Positions 10,265-19,424 of a DNA stretch of 64,000 nt are shown piece after piece. This DNA is from Laspinema sp963821735 (GTDB lineage Bacteria > Cyanobacteriota > Cyanobacteriia > Cyanobacteriales > Laspinemataceae). Numbering within the stretch: position 1 is the first letter of the stretch; each line of letters starts with the position of its first letter. The DNA lies in assembly GCA_963821735.1 (NCBI GenBank), contig CAWGFK010000070.1, positions 124,001-188,000 of the forward strand, written 5' to 3'. The position numbers and the translations under genes are program-made. The notes beneath the pieces were generated by a model. It saw nothing but the letters and a program-made list of their open reading frames with translations. It was not told where the DNA came from and did not search any database.

Positions 10265-10700
10265 AAAATTTTCCTTAATTTTTAGTGATGTCGTTTGCTT
10301 TGAACCGGCACATCGCGATCTAGCCAATCTGAGAATTCAATCTGGCTTTCTTTTATTCTACTAATTTTCAGGACGCAACTGACGGGTTGGAGGGGGGTAA
10401 AGTGGAGGGTTTGCAGGGGAAAGGCTGGGAAAAAATGCAGTGCGCTATTCTTTTGTAATTTTTTGGAAAAAATCGGTCATTTTTTAGACAGATGAATCAG
10501 AATTTGTGTTGGAGGAAAGCAGAAACCATCGGATAGCTATTGTTTCCGGGAGTTTCCGGGATGTTAGAGGGGGTGATTGCACCGGAATGGCATTGTTGGG
10601 GAACCCTCACAATTTTGCAGTTGGATTCCATGAAGTTGGCGATCGGCCCGTTTACATTATGATTTGCATCAAATTTTTTCGGGGAAGCATCTTGCTCTCT

Positions 10701-10788
10701 GCGTCCGAGTAGGGCGCAAGATGCTCCCACTCCTTAATCCCTGCGTCTGAGTGGCGTCTGAGTAGGGCGCAAGATGCTCCCACTCCTT
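10701..10788. repeat. Tandem duplication, 35-base unit
   Basis: Two copies of a 35-base unit (CGAGTAGGGCGCAAGATGCT in the first, one base different in the second) start at 10701 and 10754. They lie in the 900-base gap between the protease gene and psaK. No gene is visible in that gap. The other notable content is a dispersed element at 10831. Confidence 0.75.
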
Positions 10789-10830
10789 TGTAGAATTAAA
10801 ATTGTCCAATTCTGACGCGAGGGGCTATTA

Positions 10831-10955
10831 ATACCCAATCCGGTTGTTAAAAGTCGATTTTCATCGATCAGCCTGCGGAGGCAGGCTTCGTCCTGCTGTG
10901 AGCCTCCACCCTTGAGGGTGTGGGTTTTTACCTATCCCAACCGGATTCCGTATAA
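10831..10955. repeat. Dispersed palindromic element, copy C
   Basis: A full-length copy of about 125 bases with terminal inverted repeats (ATACCCAATCCGGTTG on the left, CCGGATTCCGTATAAG on the right). Inside are a GC-rich hairpin (GCCTGCGGAGGCAGGC), CTTCGTCC, and the palindrome CACCCTTGAGGGTG followed by a T-run. It has no coding capacity. The structure is that of a MITE. Confidence 0.75.
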
Positions 10956-11171
10956 GACGAAAATTCTCCCGGTGCGATCGCCTCCATCTGTACTCCATCT
11001 GGATCGGAGAAACCACAGCGACGCCCTAAGATTGAGTACAGGTTTAGATCAAAAACAGGACGATCGCCCCACAGGAACCCAGGTCATCCCCCGGTTCACT
11101 CTGGGGCGATCGCTGAATTTGATGCGGTTCTGGGCTGCCCTAAGCCATCCCAGTTTTACCGATCAATTTTC

Positions 11172-11447
11172 TTACAGAACACCCGCATTGCTTAAACCTA
11201 AGATCAATCCGGTCCCTATCAGATGACCGAAGCTGAGGGTTGCCAGCAGTTCAGGAAAACCAAATTTCTTAAGGACTGGCGGCATTCCCACGGGCAAACC
11301 TGGCCCTTTGCCCGGATTCTGGATGGCTCGGTAGCCAATGATGATGGCAAATAGATTCGCCAGAATCATCACCAGTCCAACGCTGGGAGACCAGTTGGCG
11401 GTTGGGGGTACGTTTGAAGCAACGGCGAGTAAGGTTGTGTAAAGCAA
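11172..11447 (-). CDS. psaK: Photosystem I reaction centre subunit PsaK
   Basis: A protein of 91 residues with two membrane segments (VGLVMILANLFAIIIGYRAI and LATLSFGHLIGTGLILGL) and the PsaK-typical PVGMPPVLKKFGFPELLAT linker. PsaK (subunit X) sits at the edge of photosystem I and takes part in antenna coupling and state transitions. The start is TTG at 11447. It is preceded by a strong ribosome-binding site (AAAGGAG) at proper spacing, and no ATG is available in frame. The gene stands alone, divergent from trpF. Confidence 0.93.
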   Translation of the reverse strand: MLYTTLLAVASNVPPTANWSPSVGLVMILANLFAIIIGYRAIQNPGKGPGLPVGMPPVLKKFGFPELLATLSFGHLIGTGLILGLSNAGVL

Positions 11448-11591
11448 GTTTGTATCTCCTTTGTGGATAAATCAGTTCAATGACTGGAATTATAAGAATT
11501 TATCGGCAAAAAAGAAAATTTTGTATTAATCCTTTACAAAAGCTTACACTTTTGAAACAAATTGTCATAATTTGCAGGAGAATGACCTGGG

Positions 11592-12251
11592 ATGCGCGTT
11601 AAAATTTGCGGAATTACGAAACCCGAGCAGGGCGTGGCGATCGCCGATTTGGGGGCTACGGCGTTGGGTTTCATCTGTGTACCGACTTCCCCTCGCTATG
11701 TGACGGATTTACAAATTCAGCAGGTGGTTCAGGGTCTGGAAGGGATGCCGGTGGATTTGATTGGAGTGTTTGCAAATACCACATCTGATATAATTTGTCA
11801 AGCGGTTAAAGTGGGAGGATTAACTGGGGTGCAACTGCATGGCGCGGAATCCCTGGAATTTTGCGATCGCCTGCGACAACAGCTACCGGCAGGGGTGGAA
11901 ATTCTCAAAGCCATCCGCGTCAAAGCGGCAACAGATTTGGAGCAAGCGAGGGATTATCTCCCGGTGGTGGATACATTGCTGCTGGATGCTTACCATCCCG
12001 GACTGTTGGGGGGAACGGGACAAACCCTGGACTGGAATCTGTTGCAACAGTTTAACCCCGGTTGCCCTTGGCTGTTGGCTGGGGGACTCACCCCGGAAAA
12101 TATCCAAGCGGCGATCGCCCAAGTCAAACCCCCCGGTATCGACCTCTCCAGTGGAGTAGAGCGATCGCCGGGGGACAAGGACCTCGCCAAAGTTGCTGAA
12201 TTGTTCTTCAAGCTCCAATTGTCCGTTAATTGCCTATCGGAACCCGCTTGA
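11592..12251 (+). CDS. trpF: Phosphoribosylanthranilate isomerase
   Basis: A protein of 219 residues with a single TIM-barrel domain. TrpF converts N-(5'-phosphoribosyl)anthranilate to CdRP in tryptophan synthesis. The N-terminal signature MRVKICGIT contains the catalytic Cys7. LLLDAYHPGLLGGTGQTLDW carries the general-acid Asp and a phosphate-binding region, and LAGGLTPENIQAA and GIDLSSGVE form the second phosphate site. CAGGAGAATG lies a few bases before the ATG. The gene is apart from other trp genes, which is usual in cyanobacteria, and converges on folE. Confidence 0.96.
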   Translation: MRVKICGITKPEQGVAIADLGATALGFICVPTSPRYVTDLQIQQVVQGLEGMPVDLIGVFANTTSDIICQAVKVGGLTGVQLHGAESLEFCDRLRQQLPAGVEILKAIRVKAATDLEQARDYLPVVDTLLLDAYHPGLLGGTGQTLDWNLLQQFNPGCPWLLAGGLTPENIQAAIAQVKPPGIDLSSGVERSPGDKDLAKVAELFFKLQLSVNCLSEPA

Positions 12252-12292
12252 CAACTCAGCCGTTACCCTGTATAATCCTTTTTTTAAAAGAT

Positions 12293-12901
12293 TTAGAAGA
12301 AAGAGGGTTGATGACGAATCAGGTTGAGAAACTCTTCCCGAGTCTTTTGCTCTTCCTGAAACTGACCGACCATCGCACTGGTGACCGTCCAGGAACCGGG
12401 TTTTTGGACACCTCGCATCACCATGCACATATGAGTCGCTTCCATGACTACTGCCACCCCTTTCGGTTCTAAAATGCTTTGAATGGCTTCAGCGACTTGG
12501 CGGGTGAGGCGCTCTTGCACCTGGAGTCGGCGGCTGTACATCTCGACAATCCGGGCTAATTTGCTCAATCCCACAACTTTTTCATTGGGGATATAGGCAA
12601 CATGAGCGCGGCCCATAAACGGGAGCATATGGTCCTCGCAGAGGCTGAAGAAATTGATGTCTCGCACCAGTACCATCTCGTTATGCCCTTCGTCAAAGAT
12701 GGCTCCATTCAACAATTCTTCTAACGATTGATTGTAACCACTCGTTAGAAAACGCATAGCATCCGCCGCACGTTTGGGGGTCTTGAGCAACCCTTCCCGT
12801 TCTGGATCTTCCCCAACCCCGAGGAGGACTTCGCGGAACGCATCCTTCATCCGATCGGCGCTTTCTGCCGGGGGTTGATGAATATTGGGTTGAGCGACCA
12901 T
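12293..12901 (-). CDS. folE: GTP cyclohydrolase I
   Basis: The open frame encodes 202 residues. FolE makes 7,8-dihydroneopterin triphosphate, the entry step to folate and pterins. GVGEDPEREGLLKTPKR, the zinc-site region SLCEDHMLPF (CEHH in many homologues), GRAHVAYIPNEKVVGLSKLAR and HMCMVMRGV are all present. The N-terminus is short and the ATG at 12901 has no ribosome-binding site. A second frame upstream starts at ATG 13020 (MTIAASHGSQSPQTGNG) and reads up to the junction. One more A in the AAA at about 12903 would join them (RSQYLKMVAQPNIHQPP) into a protein of 242 residues, close to the usual cyanobacterial length. A lost base is therefore likely here. Confidence 0.92.
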   Translation of the reverse strand: MVAQPNIHQPPAESADRMKDAFREVLLGVGEDPEREGLLKTPKRAADAMRFLTSGYNQSLEELLNGAIFDEGHNEMVLVRDINFFSLCEDHMLPFMGRAHVAYIPNEKVVGLSKLARIVEMYSRRLQVQERLTRQVAEAIQSILEPKGVAVVMEATHMCMVMRGVQKPGSWTVTSAMVGQFQEEQKTREEFLNLIRHQPSFF

Positions 12902-13228
12902 TTAAGGTATTGCGATCGGGTCGCGTCTCGATGCGGGGGGTTTTCGTCTGAGGTTTGGGCGGATTTAGTACCATTTCCAGTCTGGGGTGATTGGGATCCG
13001 TGGGAAGCAGCAATAGTCATAAAAGATGTATGAGAGTGAGAGAGGTTTACAGATACTTCAACTGCAACATTTAACCTGATAAAATCTGCTCATCACTGAA
13101 CATTTCCAAGAATAGTATGACATCACCAACAAAGGTGAAGGCAGATGAGAAGCACAGTCCTGCTTAAACACAAGACGCTTTGTTGACTTTGGTTTGGAGA
13201 CTTTACTTGTCTACTTTCCTCGCACTTT

Positions 13229-13384
13229 TATACCACATCCGCTACTCTTAGGTTGGCTTTAAAGAACACCCTATGAGGGTGGAGGCTCACAGGACGTAGA
13301 CCCGCCAACTGCTTAGAGTAGGGTATCCTGCCTCAGAAGACGGCTTATTGAAAAACTTGACTTGAGACAACCGGATTTGGTATG
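13229..13384. repeat. Dispersed palindromic element, copy D (diverged)
   Basis: The ends ATACCACATCCG and CAACCGGATTTGGTAT form an inverted repeat. The inside contains CACCCTATGAGGGTGGAGGC and a degenerate GC-rich arm. It lies in the 1-kb gap between folE and accA. Confidence 0.55.
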
Positions 13385-13399
13385 ACTTCACTTAGTCAA

Positions 13400-13516
13400 T
13401 TATTTAATGTCGCTTAACTGACGACCAGCTATAAATTTAATAGCTTTTAGTTCTTCGTCGGGCGAGAGTTTTCGCTGATTCAAGAATTTAATAACCCTTG
13501 AAATTGTAACACAATT
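13400..13516 (-). pseudogene. Possible gene remnant
   Basis: The reverse strand reads VTISRVIKFLNQRKLSPDEE then LKAIKFIAGRQLSDIK and a stop. It looks protein-like (charged helix, no low complexity) but has no start codon and is closed by a stop just upstream. It may be the tail of a lost gene. No family is recognised. The flanking sequence from 13520 to 13900 shows no other convincing coding frame. Confidence 0.22.
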
Positions 13517-13945
13517 TTACGTTTTGGACTAGAGTTTAAGTGAACTTTAGTCCAGTTGGATGAGCTTGAGAGCGTAGAGCAACCCCATCTAAAAATAAGA
13601 GCTGGCTCAGAAGACTCGCTAAACGTAAAGTTTTGTGACTGATTAAAAGTATATCATCATAAGGGATGGTTTTTTGATCTCGCCCCAATTCTTTTACTCT
13701 GGAAATTCAGGATTAGCAATCCGTCCTGTTGGGGCGATCGCACCCGGTCTGTGCGGCGGGTCAGAGGGTCGCTGAAAAATGAACCAGGGACAAGGATTGA
13801 CCTGCTTCCCCGGTCCAGGTCAGGGGTTCTATTTAGGAATTGTTTCGGGCGATCGCCCCAGACCCATATAGAGTCAACTGATTGATCCGGCTTAGAAAAA
13901 CGAATGGTCAACCGCAGCCCTCTCACCCCCACCCATCGCACCAAC

Positions 13946-14926
13946 TTAGGCCGGTACTTCGGCAAATACCCCAATCCGGCGAAACTTCTGATAGCGCAGT
14001 TCCCGGCGTTCCTGACTGGTTAAAGTAGACAATTCGTCTAAATTCTTTAATAACGCTTCCTTGAGACTGGAAGCGGCCTGAAGGGGATTGGAATGAGCGC
14101 CTCCCAAGGGTTCGGGCAGGATTTCGTCGAGAATTCCTAGATTTTTTAAATCCCAAGAGGTAATTTTCAGGGCTTCAGCAGCGCGAGGAGCCTTGGATGC
14201 ATCTTTCCAGAGAATGGCGGCACAAGCTTCGGGAGTGGCGACGGTGTAAACCGCGTGTTCAAACATCAAGAGGCGATCGCCTACCCCAATCCCCAACGCC
14301 CCACCGGAACCGCCTTCTCCAATCACCGTAGAAATAATCGGCACATCCAAACGGAACATTTCCCGCAGATTGTAGGCGATCGCCTCTCCCTGACCTTGAT
14401 GTTCTGCCTCTACCCCCGCCCAAGCGCCGGGAGTATCAATAAAGGTAAAAATTGGCATCCCGAAGCGGTTCGCATGATCCATTAACCGCATCGCCTTGCG
14501 ATAACCCCCCGGGGAAGCCATCCCAAAATTGCGCGTCACGTTATCTTTGGTATCCCGACCTTTCTGATGACCGAGAATGACCGCTGGGATGCCGCCAATC
14601 CGGGCCATTCCCCCGACTAAAGCCGGGTCATCATACCCCCCGCGATCGCCATGCAGTTCCATCCATTCATCGGTAATCGCTTGAATGTAATCTAAGGTAC
14701 TGGGCCTCCGGGGATGACGGGCTAACTGCAACCGCTGATACGGCGTTAACGTGGAAAAAATTTCCTGGCGCAGTTGATTAGCGCGCGCTTCCAACTGGCG
14801 GATTTCCTCCGAAACATCCACCCCATTTTCTTCGGCGAGTTCTCGGATTTGTTGAATACGCCCTTCAAGTTCGGCTAGGGGCTTTTCAAAATCTAAAAGG
14901 AAAGTTCTGCGTTCGGGAGTTGCCAT
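13946..14926 (-). CDS. accA: Acetyl-CoA carboxylase carboxyltransferase subunit alpha
   Basis: A protein of 326 residues, the usual length. With AccD it forms the carboxyltransferase that makes malonyl-CoA, the first committed step of fatty-acid synthesis. Typical stretches are FEKPLAELEGRIQQIREL, ALVGGMARIGG, KGRDTKDNVTRNFGM, GGYRKAMRLMDHANRF, and the oxyanion-hole region TPGAWAGVEAEHQGQGEAIA followed by GEGGSGGALGIGVGD. I chose the start at 14926 (MATPERRTFLLDFE) because the sequence before it is simple-repeat DNA. It is the last gene in the leftward order ado, radical SAM, aar, accA. Placing accA next to aar is a known cyanobacterial synteny. Confidence 0.96.
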   Translation of the reverse strand: MATPERRTFLLDFEKPLAELEGRIQQIRELAEENGVDVSEEIRQLEARANQLRQEIFSTLTPYQRLQLARHPRRPSTLDYIQAITDEWMELHGDRGGYDDPALVGGMARIGGIPAVILGHQKGRDTKDNVTRNFGMASPGGYRKAMRLMDHANRFGMPIFTFIDTPGAWAGVEAEHQGQGEAIAYNLREMFRLDVPIISTVIGEGGSGGALGIGVGDRLLMFEHAVYTVATPEACAAILWKDASKAPRAAEALKITSWDLKNLGILDEILPEPLGGAHSNPLQAASSLKEALLKNLDELSTLTSQERRELRYQKFRRIGVFAEVPA

Positions 14927-14940
14927 AACAGGTGAAGAGG

Positions 14941-15077
14941 TAGAGAGAGGGGGGAGGTGGGGGAGGTGGGGGAGAAGACGGGAGTTGGGGGAGATGGGGG
15001 AGTTGGGGGAGAGATGGGAGATAGGGGAGAGACGGGAGTTGGGGGAGGTGGAAACGACTGAAGTCGTTACTACAAAC
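14941..15077. repeat. GGGGGAG(A/T)TGG simple repeat plus ACGACTGAAGTCGT palindrome
   Basis: G-rich imperfect repeats such as GGGGGAGATGGGGGAGTTGG fill the aar-accA gap, next to one palindromic unit (AACGACTGAAGTCGTTACTA). The same two families occur together at 41512-41786 and 61559-61708, so they appear to travel as a unit. Confidence 0.7.
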
Positions 15078-15111
15078 AGCCTTTCCATCCTCCCCATCCC
15101 CAACCTAGAGA

Positions 15112-16140
15112 CTAACGAGGCTCAAGCAACAGGGGTTGAAAGCCATGCTTAATCGACCATTCGCCGATCATTGCCATTTTCTGCACCGAAATTTGATTAC
15201 GTCCCCAGGAGAAATTCGTATAGATTTTTTCAAATTCCAGGAGCATAGACTCGGCAAAGCAAGCAAAAAGCTGACGTGCTGGGACATCCATACTGACGAT
15301 TTGCATAATTCGCCAATCGATGTCTAGGGTATGTTCGACAATCCCGCCTTTGAGGACAGAAACCTCCGGGTGTTGAAACTTGGTTTCCAGGTTTTTGGGA
15401 TACCCGCCATCAATGAGCAGACAAGGATGCTTTAAGGAATTGGCATCAATTTCGACGCCTTTGGGCATACTGGCTACCCAGACGACAATATCGGCTTGGG
15501 GGAGTGCTTCTTCCAAGCCCATAATTTTGCCGCGTCCTAAATCTTCTTGCAACAGGCGCAAGCGTTCGCGATCGCGGGCGATCAGCAGGAGTTCTGCAAT
15601 ATCCGTTCGACTGTTCAACCAGCGACAGACGGCACTCCCGATATCTCCGGTGGCTCCACAAACGGCGACGGTTGCCTTCGACAAGTTGATGCCAAGCTGT
15701 TTTGATGCCTGTTCTACCTGCTGACAGATAATATAGGCGGTATGGGTGTTTCCGGTGGTAAAGCGTTCAAACTCTAGCTTGATATTGCGAACTTGCTCGA
15801 ATTGCTGCAAGTTAAAGTTTTCAAAGATAATTGAGGAAAAACCCCCGAGTGCCGTGATGTTAATGCCATGTTTTTGGGCGTGAGCCATCGCGTTAAGGAT
15901 TTTCCGCGTTGCCGCCTTGATGCGCCGGGAGGCGAGCATTTCTGGCAGAAAGCAGGATTCCACATACCGTCCTTCAATAGTCTGGCCGGTGGCACTGGTA
16001 ACAGTGATGTTATCGACTATCTGAGGTGGGGCGGAACACCAGAAATCCAACCCTTGATCGGCATATTCCGGGTAACCCAGATCTCTAGCAACAGACTGGG
16101 CGTGAGCCAAACTGGTAAGGTGACCGATGAGACCAAACAT
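15112..16140 (-). CDS. aar: Long-chain acyl-[acyl-carrier-protein] reductase (AAR)
   Basis: A protein of 342 residues, matching cyanobacterial AAR (about 340). It reduces acyl-ACP with NADPH to the fatty aldehyde, the substrate of the deformylating oxygenase encoded upstream. MFGLIGHLTSLAHAQSVARD, GYPEYADQGLDFWCSAPPQI and GRYVESCFLPEMLASRRIKA are diagnostic. The acyl-enzyme Cys is probably in ESCFLPEML. A Rossmann dinucleotide site, AVCGATGDIGSAVCRWL, lies at about residues 160-176. The gene sits between a radical SAM gene and accA on the same strand. Confidence 0.96.
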   Translation of the reverse strand: MFGLIGHLTSLAHAQSVARDLGYPEYADQGLDFWCSAPPQIVDNITVTSATGQTIEGRYVESCFLPEMLASRRIKAATRKILNAMAHAQKHGINITALGGFSSIIFENFNLQQFEQVRNIKLEFERFTTGNTHTAYIICQQVEQASKQLGINLSKATVAVCGATGDIGSAVCRWLNSRTDIAELLLIARDRERLRLLQEDLGRGKIMGLEEALPQADIVVWVASMPKGVEIDANSLKHPCLLIDGGYPKNLETKFQHPEVSVLKGGIVEHTLDIDWRIMQIVSMDVPARQLFACFAESMLLEFEKIYTNFSWGRNQISVQKMAMIGEWSIKHGFQPLLLEPR

Positions 16141-16311
16141 TAAGCGTTTTAGGGTAGCCTTTGAATCAGGCGCAGTAGGGTTAAAGGAAAAGATTCGTTA
16201 AGAATATCTTTAAATAGTACACCAAGACTGCACGGGAGTCCCGGTAGCGTTGTCTGTTTCCCTTAAGGGGTTTGTGATCAGAATCTCCTACGCTGGAAGG
16301 TTCAGGGGATC

Positions 16312-16357
16312 AAAAAAATGCCGGTTCGCGGAATAATCGGTGCGATCGGCATTTTTT
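16312..16357 (-). terminator. Hairpin terminator after the radical SAM gene
   Basis: The arms AAAAAATGCCG and CGGCATTTTTT flank a GC-rich loop. Read leftward, it forms a stem followed by a T-run about 60 bases after the radical SAM stop. It would make aar depend on its own promoter or on read-through. Confidence 0.7.
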
Positions 16358-16417
16358 GAGTAATGAATTTAAGTGGGGTTTATCAGGTTCAATCGGATTC
16401 AAGCGGGTTCAAGCGGG

Positions 16418-18010
16418 TTAGGCGACTTTGAGGAGGTCTTGTTCGGATTCGCGGGACTGGATTTCTACCGTCATCGGGTCGAAACTCAGTTGTGCGGTGA
16501 GTCGTGTTCGGGCTAAAACTCGGTATTCCCAGAAGTGTTCTCCCGCAGCACAGAGTCCGAGATATAAGTTAATGACTTGAGGTTGGGTCCGCCAGAGGAT
16601 CCACAACTGCCGCCAAAATTGCCCCCGGATTTCAGGTCGTCGGAAACCTTGATGCCAGATTAAGCGCGCTACGAGGCCCAGTCCTTTCCCGGTGGGAAAA
16701 TGCATATTCTGCTTGCGTCCCGGATGAGGAACGATGTTGAGGCATTGTTGAAAGCAGCGCCGCAGATAGTTTTGGGGTTCATACATATTCCAAAAGCTTT
16801 CGACGTATTCTTTGGCGATTTCTTCAACGGGGCGGGAGGGGATGAAGTTCATTAAGCTATTTTGGTCCCCCACTTCGGTGACCCCGACGCCTTCGAGTAA
16901 GCGTTCTTCTCGTTTCAAGCGATGCCACAAAGCTGTGTTGGGTAAGGCTTGCAGGATTCCCAGCATGGGTTGGGGAATGTTGGTTGTTTCTACGAAGGCT
17001 TGGATGCGATCGCCTGCGCCAGATTTTTCTCCATCAAAGGCGAGGATAAATCCCGCATAAATCAGCATTCCGGCTTGATTGATTTTGCGACAGGCTTCTA
17101 TTAAAGGATTTCGAGTATTTTGAAACTTTTGAGTGACTTGCAAACTGTCTTGATCGGGGGTTTCGATGCCTAGAAAAACGGCGTAGAATCCGGCTTCACT
17201 CATTAAATGGAGCAGTTCATCATCCTCGGCTAGATTAACTGAGGCTTCGGTGATAAAGGTAAAGGGAAAGTTTCGTTCCTGCATCCAGGGGATGAGTTCT
17301 CGCAGCATTCGCTTGACGTTGCGATTATTGCCGATAAAGTTGTCATCAACGATGAAGAGGGAACCGCGCCATCCGAGGTCATACAAGGCTTGCAGTTCGG
17401 CTAGGGTCTGACTGGGTTCTTTGGTGCGCGGTTTGCGACCATAGAGGGTGATGATATCGCAAAATTCGCACTGGAATGGACAACCGCGAGAAAATTGGAT
17501 TGCCATCATCAAGTAGGAATCTAAGTCGAGGAGATCGAAGCGGGGTAAGGGGCTTTTGGAAACATCAGGCTTTTCTGCGGCGCGGAAGATGCCTCGTTCT
17601 TCTCCTCGGGCGATCGCTTCGAGAAACATCGGAATGGTGATTTCTCCTTCGTCCAACACCATGTATTGCACTCCGGCATCGATCGCCGGTTGGGGGACGG
17701 CGGTGGGGTAGGGTCCTCCTACTGCAATTTTTTTACCCTTGCGGATGGCTTTGGCGATTAAGGCGTGGAAGTCGGGTTTTTGAACGAGCATGGCGGAGAG
17801 AATGACCAGATCGCACCATTCCCAATCGGCTTCGGTTTCTTCTTTAACGTTGCGATCGTAAAAGCGGATTTCCCAATCTTTTGGCAAGAGGGCGGCAACG
17901 GTAATGATTCCCAAGGGTGGAATTACCGTTTTGAGTCCCGCCATTTCCATAAATCGGTCATAGGACCAGAAGGATTGGGGAAAATGGGGATAAAGCAATA
18001 GTGCTTTCAT
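16418..18010 (-). CDS. B12-binding-domain radical SAM protein (DUF4070 type)
   Basis: A protein of 530 residues. The N-terminal 150 residues have a cobalamin-binding Rossmann-like fold (MKALLLYPHFPQSFW, VGGPYPTAV), without the His that would give base-off cobalamin binding. The radical SAM core follows, with the 4Fe-4S motif RGCPFQCEFCD (Cys-x3-Cys-x2-Cys, about residue 180) and the usual LFIVDDNFIGN and GIETPDQDSL. The C-terminal part fits DUF4070. Family members include methylases and ring-forming enzymes; the substrate here is unknown. It lies between ado and aar on the same strand, with a hairpin terminator after it, so a link to hydrocarbon metabolism is possible but only inferred. Confidence 0.9.
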   Translation of the reverse strand: MKALLLYPHFPQSFWSYDRFMEMAGLKTVIPPLGIITVAALLPKDWEIRFYDRNVKEETEADWEWCDLVILSAMLVQKPDFHALIAKAIRKGKKIAVGGPYPTAVPQPAIDAGVQYMVLDEGEITIPMFLEAIARGEERGIFRAAEKPDVSKSPLPRFDLLDLDSYLMMAIQFSRGCPFQCEFCDIITLYGRKPRTKEPSQTLAELQALYDLGWRGSLFIVDDNFIGNNRNVKRMLRELIPWMQERNFPFTFITEASVNLAEDDELLHLMSEAGFYAVFLGIETPDQDSLQVTQKFQNTRNPLIEACRKINQAGMLIYAGFILAFDGEKSGAGDRIQAFVETTNIPQPMLGILQALPNTALWHRLKREERLLEGVGVTEVGDQNSLMNFIPSRPVEEIAKEYVESFWNMYEPQNYLRRCFQQCLNIVPHPGRKQNMHFPTGKGLGLVARLIWHQGFRRPEIRGQFWRQLWILWRTQPQVINLYLGLCAAGEHFWEYRVLARTRLTAQLSFDPMTVEIQSRESEQDLLKVA

Positions 18011-18269
18011 AAATTTCAGATTCCTAACGCAGTAATTTTTCCCTTAGTTATGGGTTGCGTTTTGGCAATATGAAATCCTTCTTAAGGTAGAGTTTTAGGC
18101 GGATGGTTCTCAGGCTGGGGTTATAGATGAAGCGATCGCCCCCCGGATGAGGCATCCACAGCGGCCAAAAAAAATCATCCAAAATAATAGCGATCGCCCT
18201 CTATTGCCGCAAAAACTTACAGATTCGGACAGATTTGGAGGCGATCGCCAGTGGGTTGAAGGGGTAAAT

Positions 18270-18968
18270 TTAGGCTCCGGTGAGTCCGTAAGCCGACATC
18301 CGCATGATATCGCGAGTCGTAAACCCAATGGTGCTGAGGGCTTCGCCGTAAGCGATCATAAAGTCTTCCACGAGGGCTTCTTTTTCCATTCCCAAAACCT
18401 TAGCATCCTTGTCCACCTGATTGAGCATCTTCCACACGATGGGGAGGTTCTGGCGGTTGGCTTGTTCGAGTTCAGTTTTAGACTCTTCAAAATGAGCTTG
18501 CAGCCATTTTTCCCCAAAATTGAGGTGGCTGTATTCGTCTTTGACGACGCCTTCGGTAATTTTCCGTGCAAAGGGGTCTGCCACGGGGATATAAATGTTG
18601 TAGGCGGCGATCGCAAAGCTTTCGATAATCAATGCTTGAATTAACAAACAGGTGACGACATTGCCGGAGGCTGCTGCCGCTTGGAAATTTTGGTGCAACC
18701 CGGAAAAAAATTTCTGGGCAAACTCCATGTCAGGTTCTACCGCTAAATTCCGCCCACAGGCTTGGAACCCTTTCTTGTGGCGGATTTCCATTTTCGCCAA
18801 GCTCATCAATTCGTCTTTAGAATCCGGCAGCATTTCAGCCAGTTTAATATAGTTATCATTGGCCTCCTGTTCGCCTTCGATAACGATGGCGTTAATTCGG
18901 CTGTAAGCGTCTTTATAACTGGCGCTTTGAAAGTCAAAGGTGGTGCTGGTAGCCTCAAGCTGGGGCAT
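18270..18968 (-). CDS. ado: Aldehyde-deformylating oxygenase (alkane synthesis)
   Basis: A protein of 232 residues with a ferritin-like di-iron fold. It converts Cn fatty aldehydes to Cn-1 alkanes plus formate and works with AAR. Iron ligands are visible in IVIEGEQEANDNYI (Glu), AKMEIRHKKGF (Glu-x2-His), IIESFAIAAYNIY (Glu) and VVKDEYSHLNFGE (Glu-x2-His). I chose the start at 18968 (MPQLEATSTTFDF) because it is the canonical N-terminus and AGGAGAAAAC precedes it. It is the first gene of the leftward hydrocarbon block. Confidence 0.97.
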   Translation of the reverse strand: MPQLEATSTTFDFQSASYKDAYSRINAIVIEGEQEANDNYIKLAEMLPDSKDELMSLAKMEIRHKKGFQACGRNLAVEPDMEFAQKFFSGLHQNFQAAAASGNVVTCLLIQALIIESFAIAAYNIYIPVADPFARKITEGVVKDEYSHLNFGEKWLQAHFEESKTELEQANRQNLPIVWKMLNQVDKDAKVLGMEKEALVEDFMIAYGEALSTIGFTTRDIMRMSAYGLTGA

Positions 18969-19215
18969 AGCTCTGTTTTCTCCTGATGATAGGGTTGCCG
19001 ACGTTCCTAGAACTGACCTAATTTGTGATTTAAGGTCAAGGTTCAACTGGTTAACACCAATTAAATGTCTTTTATTTTACTTTACCGTTCGTTATATAAC
19101 TTTACCATTTTTTCAGGGAATCGCCAATCCAGGTAGACTCTGCCCACAATTAAGTGATCCGGGGTGCCCAACTGGGGTCCTGCTCTCAGGGAACTCCCAA
19201 AAATACAATCTCCAA

Positions 19216-19344
19216 AACGTTCGTTCGTAGTAACGCAACGGAGTAGCCCCATCAATCGTTCGTAGTGACGCAACGGAGTAGCCCTATCAATGTAGGGGCG
19301 CAATGCTTGCGCCCTCCGGAGGGCGCAAGCATTGCGCCCCTACA
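19216..19344. repeat. Two REP-like units and a 54-base perfect palindrome
   Basis: Two copies of CGTTCGTAGT(A/G)ACGCAACGGA are followed at 19291-19344 by a perfect palindrome whose arm begins TGTAGGGGCGCAATGCTTGC. The same palindrome is present at 51199-51252, and variants are at 28396 and 52621. It lies upstream of ado, between ado and the receiver-kinase gene. Confidence 0.85.
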
Positions 19345-19424
19345 GATACCTTTTTTGCAGAGACTGAACTCATGGATGACGCTTGGATTTAATTGGAGGC
19401 GATCGCCTCCCCCATCACTCCCGT

